From: Aeribacillus composti
GTDB taxonomy: Bacteria > Bacillota > Bacilli > Bacillales > Aeribacillaceae
Length of the DNA stretch: 64,000 bases
Reading direction: 5' to 3'
Assembly (NCBI RefSeq): GCF_007827555.1
Contig: NZ_VISS01000017.1
Coordinates: 1 to 64,000, forward strand
Below, piece by piece: positions 17,814 through 26,536 of the stretch. The translations under genes and the position numbers were made by a program. How positions within the stretch are numbered: the stretch's first letter is position 1; every line of letters starts with the position of its first letter. Below the pieces are notes generated by a model, which searched no databases, had not been told where the DNA came from, and saw only the letters and a program-made list of their open reading frames with translations.

Positions 17814-19136
17814 TTAAAATTTGATCGTTGTCGGTTTTAACTGTTCGACAGCAGAAGATTTTTTCAGTGAGAAATGGTGAAAAAATAAGTTTAAAAAGAT
17901 GGCTGTAAGACTGCCTGTTATAATCCCATCACTAAAAAGAATTCGCAGCATAGGCGGCAGCTGTGCAAACAAATCAGGAACAACTGTGGAACCCAATCCG
18001 AGGGAAATGGAGCAGGCAATTACTAACAAATTGCTTTGCTGTTGAAAATCAACAGTGCTTAACATTTTAATGCCTGAAGCAACGACCATGCCAAACATGA
18101 TCACCATTGCTCCCCCTAATACAGATGTTGGGATCATCGTGGCAAAAGCAGCAATTTTCGGAATAAATCCAAGGGTGACAAGTATAAAGCCGGCAACGAT
18201 CGCAACGCTTCTCGTTTTTATATTTGTCAGCTGCACAAGTCCAACGTTTTGAGCGAACGTGTTGTACGGGAAAGCGTTCAAACAACCGCCGATGATGAAA
18301 GCCAATCCTTCGGCACGATATCCGCGCGCAAGATCTTGGTCGCTAAGATCTTTTCCGCAAATTTTGCTTAGGGCTAAAAAGGCGCCAGTCGATTCAATCA
18401 TGATGACAATGCCCACTAATGTCATTGTTAAGATCGGCACAAGCTCAAAAGTAGGTGTACCGAAATACAAAAATTTCGGAGAATGAATCCATGAAGCTTG
18501 CATTACTTCTTTCACATCAACCTCTCCCATAAAAGCCGCGGCGACCGTACCCGCGATAATCCCGATAAGCACAGAGATTGCCCGAAAAAAGCCTGTGAAA
18601 AATCGATTCATAAACAAAATCAAAAGAAAAACCCCAAATGAAAGGAGCAAATTTTCCGGATCACCAAATTTCGGACTTCCTGCACCGCCCGCCATGTTTT
18701 TAATCCCGACCGGTATTAAGGACAGTCCTATAAGGGTGACAACTGTACCTGTCACGACCGGCGGGAACAATAATCTTGTTATTTTGCCAAAGAGCGGAGC
18801 AAAAAGAATAATGAATATTCCTGCGGCAATGATCGATCCATAGATTGCATTGATGCCGTACTCTTTTCCGATCCCGATCATCGGTGTAACAGCAACAAAT
18901 GAAGCACCTAATATGACAGGTAAACCAATGCCGAAATATTTTGTTTTGAACGCCTGCAGCAGGGTGGCGATTCCGCATGTCAATAAATCAATCGCAACTA
19001 GATATGACAGCTCCTGCGTCGAAAGGTTTAACGCTCCTCCGACAACAAGAGGAACAACAATGGCGCCTGCATACATCGCCAGTACATGCTGCAAACCAAG
19101 TGAAAAAAGATGAGTTCCTCCATTTTGATTTGTCAA
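17814..19136 (-). CDS. NCS2 xanthine/urate permease
   Basis: 440 residues, highly hydrophobic, about 14 membrane segments. It belongs to the nucleobase:cation symporter-2 family (PucJ/PucK/PbuX). Signatures: LQHVLAMYAGAIVVPLVV at the start, the GVIVMIESTGAFLALSKI region (read as IMIESTGAFLALS), and NAFPYNTFAQNVGLVQLT, whose QNVGL part is the family motif. The usual substrates are urate or xanthine. A perfect GlnR/TnrA box lies 20 bases upstream of the start. It leads the permease-uraD-pucM operon. Which of PucJ or PucK it equals cannot be told. Confidence 0.9.
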   Translation of the reverse strand: MTNQNGGTHLFSLGLQHVLAMYAGAIVVPLVVGGALNLSTQELSYLVAIDLLTCGIATLLQAFKTKYFGIGLPVILGASFVAVTPMIGIGKEYGINAIYGSIIAAGIFIILFAPLFGKITRLLFPPVVTGTVVTLIGLSLIPVGIKNMAGGAGSPKFGDPENLLLSFGVFLLILFMNRFFTGFFRAISVLIGIIAGTVAAAFMGEVDVKEVMQASWIHSPKFLYFGTPTFELVPILTMTLVGIVIMIESTGAFLALSKICGKDLSDQDLARGYRAEGLAFIIGGCLNAFPYNTFAQNVGLVQLTNIKTRSVAIVAGFILVTLGFIPKIAAFATMIPTSVLGGAMVIMFGMVVASGIKMLSTVDFQQQSNLLVIACSISLGLGSTVVPDLFAQLPPMLRILFSDGIITGSLTAIFLNLFFHHFSLKKSSAVEQLKPTTIKF

Positions 19137-19155
19137 GTGACCTCTCCTCCTCTTA

Positions 19156-19172
19156 TGTAAAAAAATATAACA
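19156..19172. promoter_or_regulatory. GlnR/TnrA box before permease
   Basis: TGTAAAAAAATATAACA fits TGTNAN7TNACA and the stricter TnrA pattern at all positions. It lies only 20-36 bases before the permease start, so it may overlap the early transcript or core promoter, which would favour repression or a roadblock. The region is AT-rich, which raises the chance of coincidence. Confidence 0.55.
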
Positions 19173-19322
19173 CTAGATGTTATTTGTTTTTCATAATAAA
19201 AGAACGATGTAGTGAAGTCATTGGATGAATTACATAATCGTTTTTGCAAAATTTAGTTAATGTATCTAAAGCTTTATAGACAAATTACATTTTCATTTAC
19301 TAAAGCTCTTGCCTCAATTTTT

Positions 19323-20939
19323 TTATAATTGAAGCAAATTTTTTATGCGGAATGCCAAGCGGAGGCTAATAGTGGCTTCTGGATCCTTTAAGCTTTTTCC
19401 GATGAGCTCCTCGCATTTTTCTAATCGATAGATCACCGTATTGCGATGAACGAAAAGCTTTTTGGCTGTTTCAGAAATTTGACAGTGATTTTCCAAAAAT
19501 AAAAACAGCGTTTGCAGCAGAGCCTGTTTTTCAGTGTCTGCCGGGTCTGAAAGGTTTGTCAAAATCTGTTCGTAAAAATCAATCAGCTCTTCTTTTGGAA
19601 TCATTTTCAATAGCGTATAAATATCTTTTTTCTTATGAATTTGAATGAATTCTTGATTTCCGGAATACTGTTCTTCTTCCAGCACTTCCAACGCTTCTTT
19701 ATAGCCTTTTTTTACATCTAAAAATTGTTGGCAAAGACTGCCGATGCCGAATGAGACAGTCCGTTGGAACCTGCTTCTAATTTTCGCTTGCAATTCCTTT
19801 AAAAACGGCATGATGGAAGAATGAAGCTCCAGCCATGATTTTTGAATCGGGAAGAGCAAAATGCCTACGTTCCCCTTCACAAAAAAATGAACAGGATTTG
19901 GGAACGCATCAGCTTCTTTTTCCATAAATTCAAAAATCCGTTCATTTTCTTTATGGAATTGTGTAAACGTTAAAGATTTTTTTCTTTCATCCAATTTTCC
20001 TGCTGCACAAAAATACGATTGATCATTGCGAATTTTAAATTCTTTTGCTTTAATGACAATCTCTTCTTTTGATTGAAAGGCGCCATCTGTAAAATTGATA
20101 AAAAATTCATTTTGAACTTTTCGTTTATGTTGTTTAAGAGCATTTTTTTTCATCAATTCAAATGAAATGACATTTGTCGCTTGTTCAATCGTCAACACAA
20201 GCGAAGGACTGTGAAAAGGAATGGCATCAAAAACAATTAAACATCCGCTGTTGCTTTCATGAGTGTAAATGGGAAAAACGGAAACAGTTCGTTTACTAGA
20301 AATAATGGAAAAACAAGTGTAAGAGCTTGGCTGTAAGAAAAAGCGAAATCCGTCTGAGTACATTTCCTCGATTTCCGGCAGACTCGATGAAACGGAAGAT
20401 GAAGAAGCAATCATTTGAAAGTGCTGATCCAACAGTAAAATTGGACAGCCGATCAAATTTGCCAAATTTTCCAGTAATGAGACGAGCCCTTTTCCTCTTA
20501 AAATATGGTTTGTAAATTGCTGATGGATTTCAATCGCATTGAGCAATTCGTTTGTCCGTTTGTCCAATATATAGCTTAATGTCTGGTTCACAACCTCTCC
20601 TAACGTAACCTCAATCGGCAATTCAATAATTGGGAAATTTTTTTCATTTGCATACTTCAGGCAAGCCTCCGGAATTTCTTCCAAAAATCGCTTCATTTTA
20701 ATTGCCAACCCTGCACATTGCTGATCCGCCATATTTTTGATGAGTGCGAGCAGATCATTCGGATTGTCTTTTAAATGAAAGGCAGTTGTTACAAGCAGTT
20801 CATTCGGTTTCAGGAAATCGATGATATCCGGTGCATCCATCATATTGACGCTGAAAACTTCTCGATCTTTTCCGTTATGGCCGGCGATGAGCTTGGCATT
20901 TTTCATAACGGGAATTTTTAATATTTCGGAAATTTTCAT
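19323..20939 (-). CDS. pucR: PucR-type purine catabolism regulator
   Basis: 538 residues. N-terminal PucR domain (ISEILKIPVMKNAKLIAG, then NELLVTTAFHLKD), a GAF-like middle, and a C-terminal HTH_30 domain with ISETAKKLFVHRNTVIYRLEK, as in PucR of B. subtilis, where allantoin-type metabolites turn it into an activator of puc genes. The ATG has AAAGGAGCTGAAAA upstream. It is divergent from allC, with a 178-base shared control region that holds a palindrome and a near-match GlnR/TnrA box. Confidence 0.92.
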   Translation of the reverse strand: MKISEILKIPVMKNAKLIAGHNGKDREVFSVNMMDAPDIIDFLKPNELLVTTAFHLKDNPNDLLALIKNMADQQCAGLAIKMKRFLEEIPEACLKYANEKNFPIIELPIEVTLGEVVNQTLSYILDKRTNELLNAIEIHQQFTNHILRGKGLVSLLENLANLIGCPILLLDQHFQMIASSSSVSSSLPEIEEMYSDGFRFFLQPSSYTCFSIISSKRTVSVFPIYTHESNSGCLIVFDAIPFHSPSLVLTIEQATNVISFELMKKNALKQHKRKVQNEFFINFTDGAFQSKEEIVIKAKEFKIRNDQSYFCAAGKLDERKKSLTFTQFHKENERIFEFMEKEADAFPNPVHFFVKGNVGILLFPIQKSWLELHSSIMPFLKELQAKIRSRFQRTVSFGIGSLCQQFLDVKKGYKEALEVLEEEQYSGNQEFIQIHKKKDIYTLLKMIPKEELIDFYEQILTNLSDPADTEKQALLQTLFLFLENHCQISETAKKLFVHRNTVIYRLEKCEELIGKSLKDPEATISLRLAFRIKNLLQL

Positions 20940-21052
20940 TTTTTCAGCTCCTTTGTCTTCAAATTTTAGTGAACATGCACAAAAGATGGTGAAATTTATA
21001 TCAAAATTGCCAATGTATATGAAAAAGAATAACGATAAAATAAAGTAAATTC

Positions 21053-21077
21053 ACATTTTATGGAACAAAATGTAACA
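21053..21077. promoter_or_regulatory. Palindrome and near-match GlnR/TnrA box between pucR and allC
   Basis: ACATTTT and AAAATGT form a 7-bp perfect inverted repeat at 21053-21073. Overlapping it, TGGAACAAAATGTAACA (21061-21077) matches TGTNAN7TNACA except for one base. It sits 41 bases before the allC start in the divergent promoter region, a natural place for PucR or GlnR/TnrA. Confidence 0.45.
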
Positions 21078-21117
21078 AGGATATTTGCTTATTTTGAATA
21101 GAAAAGAGGGAAGAGAC

Positions 21118-22365
21118 ATGACCGTTCATTTACTTGGGCCCATTCAGCTTGAAGAGGAAGTTGAAAGGCTGATCGAATGGCTTGCAACATTCGGTAAAAC
21201 GGAAAAAGGCGGAGTTACCCGGCTGTTATATAGCGAACAATGGCTGTCAGCGCAGGAAGCGTTGAAGGAGAAAATGGAGGAATGCGGATTAGCTCCATAT
21301 TTTGATGACGTCGGCAACTTGTTCGGCCGAGCAGAAGGATCATCTCCATCCTCCAAAACAATCTTAACTGGTTCGCATATCGATACGGTTATTGAAGGAG
21401 GAAAATATGACGGCGCATACGGCATTATTGCCGGCTTGTTGGCGACTCATTATTTATTAAAGCGTTTTGGAACACCAAAAAAAACGATTGAGGTCGTATC
21501 CTTATGTGAAGAGGAAGGCAGCCGGTTTCCGCTTACATTTTGGGGGTCAGGCTCTGTAACGGGGAGGCGCTCTTTTAAACATATACAAAAAATTGTTGAT
21601 TCTAAAGGGATTTCGTTTGTGCAAGCAATGAATGAATGCGGTTTTGGACAGGAAAGATTTCGCCAGCCATTTCGAAACGATATTCAATGCTTTATTGAGC
21701 TGCACATCGAACAGGGCTCTGTGTTAGAAAAAAAGAAAAAATCGTTGGGCATTGTCAGCGACATTGTTGGACAGCGCCGCTATCAAGTAAAGGTTGTCGG
21801 TGAAAGCAACCACGCAGGAACAACCCCGATGTCCTGCCGGAAAGATGCGGTGGCCATTGCCTCTGAACTGATTACCTATTTAATGAAACAAGCCAAACAG
21901 GTGTGCGACCAACTAAGAGTGACCGTCGGCAAAATAAAGGTTGAACCTAACGTTCCGAATGTGATTGCAGGTGAAGTCGTTTTTACGATCGATATCCGTC
22001 ATCACGAGGAAGAACTATTGGAGCAATTTTGTTCAACATTTTCACGTCATTTTAAAAATGTGAGCGCACAATACAATGTCGATATTTTGTTAAATGAATG
22101 GCTGAACGTCAAGCCGGTCAAAATGGATCAACAATTGCTGAGGCTGTCAAAAGAAATTGCAGAAGAGCAAAATCTGTCTCATGAAATCTTGGTTAGCGGA
22201 GCGGGACATGATTCGCAAATGTTCGGAACCTATTGTCCGACTGCGCTTTTTTTTGTCCCGAGTCATAACGGAATCAGCCACTCGCCGAAGGAATATACCG
22301 CAGCGGCTCATTTAGAAAGCGGCGTTAAGTTTTTAATCCATTATTTATATAGATTGGCATATTAA
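21118..22365 (+). CDS. allC: Allantoate amidohydrolase (M20 family)
   Basis: 415 residues. It hydrolyses allantoate to ureidoglycine, ammonia and CO2 with two metals (PucF in B. subtilis). M20 motifs: TGSHIDTVIEGGKYDGAYG with metal histidine and aspartate, LCEEEGSRFPLTFWGS, ELHIEQGSVLE, NHAGTTPM and SGAGHDSQMF. N-carbamoyl amino acid and beta-ureidopropionate amidohydrolases share these motifs, but the puc context decides. The ATG at 21118 has AGAGGGAAGAG upstream. Followed after 11 bases by pucG. Confidence 0.9.
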   Translation: MTVHLLGPIQLEEEVERLIEWLATFGKTEKGGVTRLLYSEQWLSAQEALKEKMEECGLAPYFDDVGNLFGRAEGSSPSSKTILTGSHIDTVIEGGKYDGAYGIIAGLLATHYLLKRFGTPKKTIEVVSLCEEEGSRFPLTFWGSGSVTGRRSFKHIQKIVDSKGISFVQAMNECGFGQERFRQPFRNDIQCFIELHIEQGSVLEKKKKSLGIVSDIVGQRRYQVKVVGESNHAGTTPMSCRKDAVAIASELITYLMKQAKQVCDQLRVTVGKIKVEPNVPNVIAGEVVFTIDIRHHEEELLEQFCSTFSRHFKNVSAQYNVDILLNEWLNVKPVKMDQQLLRLSKEIAEEQNLSHEILVSGAGHDSQMFGTYCPTALFFVPSHNGISHSPKEYTAAAHLESGVKFLIHYLYRLAY

Positions 22366-22376
22366 AAGAAAGGATT

Positions 22377-23630
22377 GTGGACGAAATGAAATTTCTGCCT
22401 CTACAGACACCTAATAGAACGATCATGACACCGGGGCCTGTTGAAGTCGATCCGAGAGTTTTGCAGGCGATGAGTACGCCGATTTTAGGCCAATTTGATC
22501 CTGCATTTACTTCGATCATGAATGAAGTAATGGAAATGCTTCGTTATTTATTTCGTACGGACAACAAATGGGCGTTCCCTATCGATGGAACCTCCAGATC
22601 GGGCATTGAAGCGATGCTGGTGAGCATTATTGAACAGGGCGACAAAGTGCTGATCCCGATATACGGCCGGTTCGGCTATTTATTAACCGAAATATGCGAA
22701 CGTTACGGGGCTGATGTCACTACAATTGAGCGTGAATGGGGAACGGTGTTTGACCCGGAGGATGTAATTAGAGAAATAAAGAAGGTTCAGCCGAAAATAG
22801 TCGCGATCGTCCATGGGGAAACCTCAACGGGGTGCATGCAGCCGCTTGAGGAGATCGGGAAAGCTTGCCGGGAGATGGATGTAATTCTTGTAGTCGATGC
22901 GGTTGCGACAATTGGAGGAACGGACGTGAATGTCGACGAATGGCAGCTTGACGGCGTGATCGGCGGGACGCAAAAATGCTTATCGGTTCCATCAGGGATG
23001 GCTCCCATCACATATAATGACAGAATTGAAAAAATCGTTTTGTCGCGTAAAAAGGTAGAAAGAGGAATTAGGACGGAATTGGATCAGCAAATGGCCACAG
23101 GTCAAACAATTATTAGCAACTATTTTGATTTAAGCCAGCTTCAAGATTATTGGAGCCCGCGGCGATTAAATCATCATACGGAAGCTACATCAATGCTTTA
23201 CGCATTGCGTGAAGGCTTGAGGCTTATTATGGAGGAAGGATTGGATAATCGATTTGCACGCCACCGCCTCCATGAACGGGCATTAATGGCCGGGCTGGAA
23301 GCAATGGGACTCACATTGTTCGGCGATAAACGCTTTAAACTGCCGACCGTCACATGCGTCAACATACCGCAGGGCGTCGATGGAGAATCCGTGCGCCGCA
23401 TGCTGCTGGATGAATTCGGGATTGAAATTGCCAGCTCGTTTGGCCCGCTCCACGGAAAAATCTGGAGGATCGGTACAATGGGCTACAGCTGCCGCAAAGA
23501 AAATATTCTCAAGCTGCTAACGGCATTGGAGGCAGTTCTCATCTATCACGGTGTTCGCATAAACAGAGGTGAAGGAGCACAAACAGCGCTGAGTATGTAT
23601 GGAAAACAAAAAAGTAAAGTATCATCTTAG
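22377..23630 (+). CDS. pucG: Ureidoglycine-glyoxylate aminotransferase
   Basis: About 415 residues, PLP-dependent class V aminotransferase. It moves the amino group of S-ureidoglycine to glyoxylate, giving glycine. TPGPVEVDPRVLQAMS at the start, VVDAVATIGGTDVNVDEW with the PLP aspartate, and GGTQKCLSVPSG with the Schiff-base lysine are seen. It starts at GTG 22377 or ATG 22386; AAGAAAGGA precedes both. Other family members (SPT/AGT) act on serine or alanine; its place behind allC supports the PucG role. A terminator follows. Confidence 0.9.
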   Translation: MDEMKFLPLQTPNRTIMTPGPVEVDPRVLQAMSTPILGQFDPAFTSIMNEVMEMLRYLFRTDNKWAFPIDGTSRSGIEAMLVSIIEQGDKVLIPIYGRFGYLLTEICERYGADVTTIEREWGTVFDPEDVIREIKKVQPKIVAIVHGETSTGCMQPLEEIGKACREMDVILVVDAVATIGGTDVNVDEWQLDGVIGGTQKCLSVPSGMAPITYNDRIEKIVLSRKKVERGIRTELDQQMATGQTIISNYFDLSQLQDYWSPRRLNHHTEATSMLYALREGLRLIMEEGLDNRFARHRLHERALMAGLEAMGLTLFGDKRFKLPTVTCVNIPQGVDGESVRRMLLDEFGIEIASSFGPLHGKIWRIGTMGYSCRKENILKLLTALEAVLIYHGVRINRGEGAQTALSMYGKQKSKVSS

Positions 23631-23657
23631 ATATTTATGAAACTTTTTAACATGTTG

Positions 23658-23698
23658 ATCGAACAATTGTTACCAAAAACAGTTGTTCGATTTTTTTA
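23658..23698 (+). terminator. Terminator after pucG
   Basis: ATCGAACAA and TTGTTCGAT form a stem with extra pairs, followed by TTTTTTT. It ends the allC-pucG transcript and separates it from the ABC transporter genes. Confidence 0.85.
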
Positions 23699-23798
23699 AT
23701 TTTTGATATTTTACACAAAATCTTTTTTAATTTTTATTTATTTTGACAGTGGATAAATCAAAAAATTACGTATAATATACCAATATAGTTTCGTTATG

Positions 23799-23815
23799 TG
23801 TTAATAAAAGTTACA
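23799..23815. promoter_or_regulatory. GlnR/TnrA box before ABC transporter
   Basis: TGTTAATAAAAGTTACA matches TGTNAN7TNACA at every fixed position, although its centre departs from the stricter TnrA pattern. It ends 16 bases before the ATPase start. A TATAAT at 23771-23776 lies upstream, so the box may be within the early transcript. Confidence 0.55.
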
Positions 23816-23831
23816 TAAAGGGGTGAGAAAT

Positions 23832-24554
23832 ATGGCATTGATAGTTGAAAATGTAAAAAAGTTTTATAATGATCATCTTGTTTTAAAAGGGATAAACCTT
23901 ACTGTTCAACCGCATGAATTTATTTGTGTATTGGGAAGCAGTGGCGGCGGAAAATCAACTCTATTAAATTTGATTGCGGGATTTATTAAACCAGATGAAG
24001 GAGTGATTAAGGTAAACGGATCTTTTGTAACAAAACCTTCCAAGGAAAGAGGAGTCGTTTTTCAAGATCATGCACTATACCCTTGGTTCACTGTTTTAGA
24101 AAATATCGCTTTTGGACCAATCGTGCAAGGGATGCCAAAAAAGAAAGCATTGGAAAAAGCATTACGTTATATAGAATTAATTGGTTTATCAGACTATGCA
24201 AACCATTATCCTGAACAACTTTCAGGAGGTATGAAACAACGCGTCGGCATTGCAAGAGCTTTAGCTGGAGAACCTGAAATTTTGTTAATGGACGAGCCTT
24301 TTGGAGCGTTAGATATGTTTACCCGTGAAAATATGAGAACTGAACTAATTCGTATATGGAAAGAAGTAAAGCCTACTATTATATTTATTACCCATGATTT
24401 AGCTGAAGCTGTCTATCTTGCAGATAGAGTAATTGTCATGAAAAATGGAATGATTGCTACAGAATTAGAGATTCATTTACCCCGTCCTCGAAATTATCGT
24501 GATCCTGCATTTAGTATTTTGATGGAGAATTTAGAAGAGCATTTTGTCAGCTAG
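23832..24554 (+). CDS. ABC transporter ATPase (SsuB/TauB type)
   Basis: 240 residues. Walker A GSSGGGKST, Q-loop VFQDHALYPWFTV, signature LSGGMKQRVGIARAL, Walker B ILLMDEPFGALD and the H-loop ITHDLAEAVYLADRV are all present. It powers import by the permease and lipoprotein that follow. The ATG at 23832 is chosen since GGGGTGA lies just upstream; GTG at 23823 would use that site itself. The three ABC genes use more A/T-ending codons than the puc genes on both sides, which may reflect separate origin. The family takes up nitrate, sulfonates or pyrimidine-like compounds; here a purine-derived nitrogen source is likely. Confidence 0.9.
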   Translation: MALIVENVKKFYNDHLVLKGINLTVQPHEFICVLGSSGGGKSTLLNLIAGFIKPDEGVIKVNGSFVTKPSKERGVVFQDHALYPWFTVLENIAFGPIVQGMPKKKALEKALRYIELIGLSDYANHYPEQLSGGMKQRVGIARALAGEPEILLMDEPFGALDMFTRENMRTELIRIWKEVKPTIIFITHDLAEAVYLADRVIVMKNGMIATELEIHLPRPRNYRDPAFSILMENLEEHFVS

Positions 24555-24568
24555 TTAGGAGGAAGCTT

Positions 24569-25414
24569 ATGAAAAATATGGCGGCCAGACAAGAAGCGGT
24601 TTCTGTCTATACGAAAAAAGTGGACAAGGTTAGAAATAAAAAATATTTACATGCTATTCCAATAATTTCTTTTTTTGTTTTATGGGAAGTCATTACAAGA
24701 TTAAATATAAATTTTTCCATAGTAAATCCCGTTTTTTTTCCACCGCCTTCACTAATATTTCTAAATGGTGTAGAACTATTTCATTCAGGATTAATTACAG
24801 ACAGTATTGTATCGAGTACGATCCGAATAGTAATTGGCTTTGCAATCGGAGTATTTCTCGGGGTGATTGCCGCATTATTGATAGGAAGGGTAGAGAAAAT
24901 TGAATTTTGGTTTATGCCTGTCTTTAACATGATCGGCCCTATTCCAGCCTTAGCGTTGCTGCCTTTATTTATTATTTGGTTCGGAATTGGCGAAATTCCA
25001 AAAATTATATTAATTGCTTGGACAACATTTTTTCCAGTTATGACGAATACATTTGATGGAATTAAAAGTGTTCATTCTTCTTATATTCGTTCTGCATTAA
25101 GCTTAGGCGCAAATGATAGACAAATATTTAAGAAAATTATTATTCCGTCAACATTACCAAATATTTTTACTGGATGTCAAATAAGTTTAGGATTGGCTTT
25201 TTCAGCATTAGTGGTTTCAGAAATGATGGGTGCAAAAAGTGGTTTAGGGTATATTATTGTGGACGCTCGAAACTATATGAAAATTTTAAATATGTATGTA
25301 GCTATTATTTTAATAGGTATTGAATATAGTCTTTTTTCCTTGTTATTAAAAGTGATTGAGAAAAAACTATTGAAATGGAGAACAGGCGGATTTGAAAATG
25401 CTGTAGAAAAATAA
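24569..25414 (+). CDS. ABC transporter permease
   Basis: 281 residues with about six membrane segments and the BPD_transp_1 cytoplasmic loop: GANDRQIFKKIIIPSTLPNI (EAA loop form). Starts at ATG 24569 after TTAGGAGGAAGCTT, 14 bases past the ATPase stop. It forms the channel with the ATPase at 23832 and binding protein at 25432. Relatives are SsuC/TauC and thiamine-precursor permeases. Confidence 0.9.
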   Translation: MKNMAARQEAVSVYTKKVDKVRNKKYLHAIPIISFFVLWEVITRLNINFSIVNPVFFPPPSLIFLNGVELFHSGLITDSIVSSTIRIVIGFAIGVFLGVIAALLIGRVEKIEFWFMPVFNMIGPIPALALLPLFIIWFGIGEIPKIILIAWTTFFPVMTNTFDGIKSVHSSYIRSALSLGANDRQIFKKIIIPSTLPNIFTGCQISLGLAFSALVVSEMMGAKSGLGYIIVDARNYMKILNMYVAIILIGIEYSLFSLLLKVIEKKLLKWRTGGFENAVEK

Positions 25415-25431
25415 TAAGGGAGGAATTATAA

Positions 25432-26484
25432 ATGAGAAAAATTTTTCTTTTTTGCCTAGTTTTTTTGACAATGTTTGCAATCGTTGCGTGCGGTTCAAAC
25501 AGTTCGACAACAACTAGTGAAAATAGTAATAAAGCGAGTGATGAACTAGAAGTGAAGGATATAACATTAGTAGGGGTAAGAGATGCGCAAATTTCTTCAC
25601 AACAAATCATTGCAGATAAGTTAGGATTTTTTAAGGAAGAAGGGCTAAACGTAACAAACCAATTAATTGAAAGCGGACCAGATATTGGACCTATGATTGC
25701 TGGTGGAAGTGCTCCGGTTAGTTTACAAACAAATTTTATGGATATTATTTTAGCTTCCTCAGGCGTTAAGGTGAAAATCGTAGCTCCGCTTGCACAAATT
25801 GCAGGAACACAAGCGGTTGTAGCGGGCAAACATGCTGAAATTAATTCTCCAAAAGATTTGGAAGGAAAATCAATAGGTATTCCTAGTGGTGCTGATGTAA
25901 TGATTGCAATTCAAAATATGGCAAACGATTATAATGTTGACATAAAAAAGATAAATTTTGTGAACCTAGCTCCTAGCGATGCTTTAACTGCTCTTGAAAA
26001 AGGTGATATTGATGCAATGGCTGCTTGGGAACCGTTTATAACGAAGGCTATCAACAGCGGAGGAAAACTACTATTTAGCGGTACGGTTGACAATTTTGAT
26101 GGAAAAGAAAAATCTGTTGATTGGATGAGTGTTCATACAACACTGCAAGTAACAGATGATTTCCTAAAAGAAAATCCGAATACGGTAAAAGCAATCATTA
26201 GGGCTTTAATAAAAGCTACAGATTACATTAATAAGAATAGAGAAGAAGCAATTAAAATTTTAGCGCCTGAACTTCATTTAGAAGAAAGCGAGTTAAAGGA
26301 AATTATGAATAGAAATGTTTATACAATGCAAGTCGACGATTCCTTTATGAACAAAAGCAATGGTTCTGAAGTAGGAGAATATTTATTGAGTGTAGGAAAT
26401 ATCAAAAATATCCCAAATAAGAAAGATTATATTGATTTTTCATTATTAGAAGAAGTTGAACCGGAACTTATGAATAACAAATAA
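25432..26484 (+). CDS. ABC substrate-binding lipoprotein (NMT1-like)
   Basis: 350 residues. The signal peptide ends with lipobox IVACG (cysteine 20). The mature part shows the NMT1/SsuA pattern: LGFFKEEGLNV, GGSAPVSLQTNFMDI, LEGKSIGIPSGADVM and ALEKGDIDAMAAWEP. ATG after GGGAGGAATTATAA. It delivers the substrate to the permease upstream. It differs clearly from the other binding lipoprotein at 4394. Allantoinase follows 52 bases later, so the cargo may be allantoin or a related ureide; this is inference. Confidence 0.9.
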   Translation: MRKIFLFCLVFLTMFAIVACGSNSSTTTSENSNKASDELEVKDITLVGVRDAQISSQQIIADKLGFFKEEGLNVTNQLIESGPDIGPMIAGGSAPVSLQTNFMDIILASSGVKVKIVAPLAQIAGTQAVVAGKHAEINSPKDLEGKSIGIPSGADVMIAIQNMANDYNVDIKKINFVNLAPSDALTALEKGDIDAMAAWEPFITKAINSGGKLLFSGTVDNFDGKEKSVDWMSVHTTLQVTDDFLKENPNTVKAIIRALIKATDYINKNREEAIKILAPELHLEESELKEIMNRNVYTMQVDDSFMNKSNGSEVGEYLLSVGNIKNIPNKKDYIDFSLLEEVEPELMNNK

Positions 26485-26536
26485 CATGAAAAAAGCATGA
26501 TGGAAAAATTTTTATTTTAAATGGAGTTTGATAAAA

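Noticed and set aside
23743-23776. TTGACA and TATAAT before the ABC operon as a promoter pair
   Set aside because: The spacing is 22 bases, too long for a normal sigma-A promoter; only the TATAAT is kept as a possible element.
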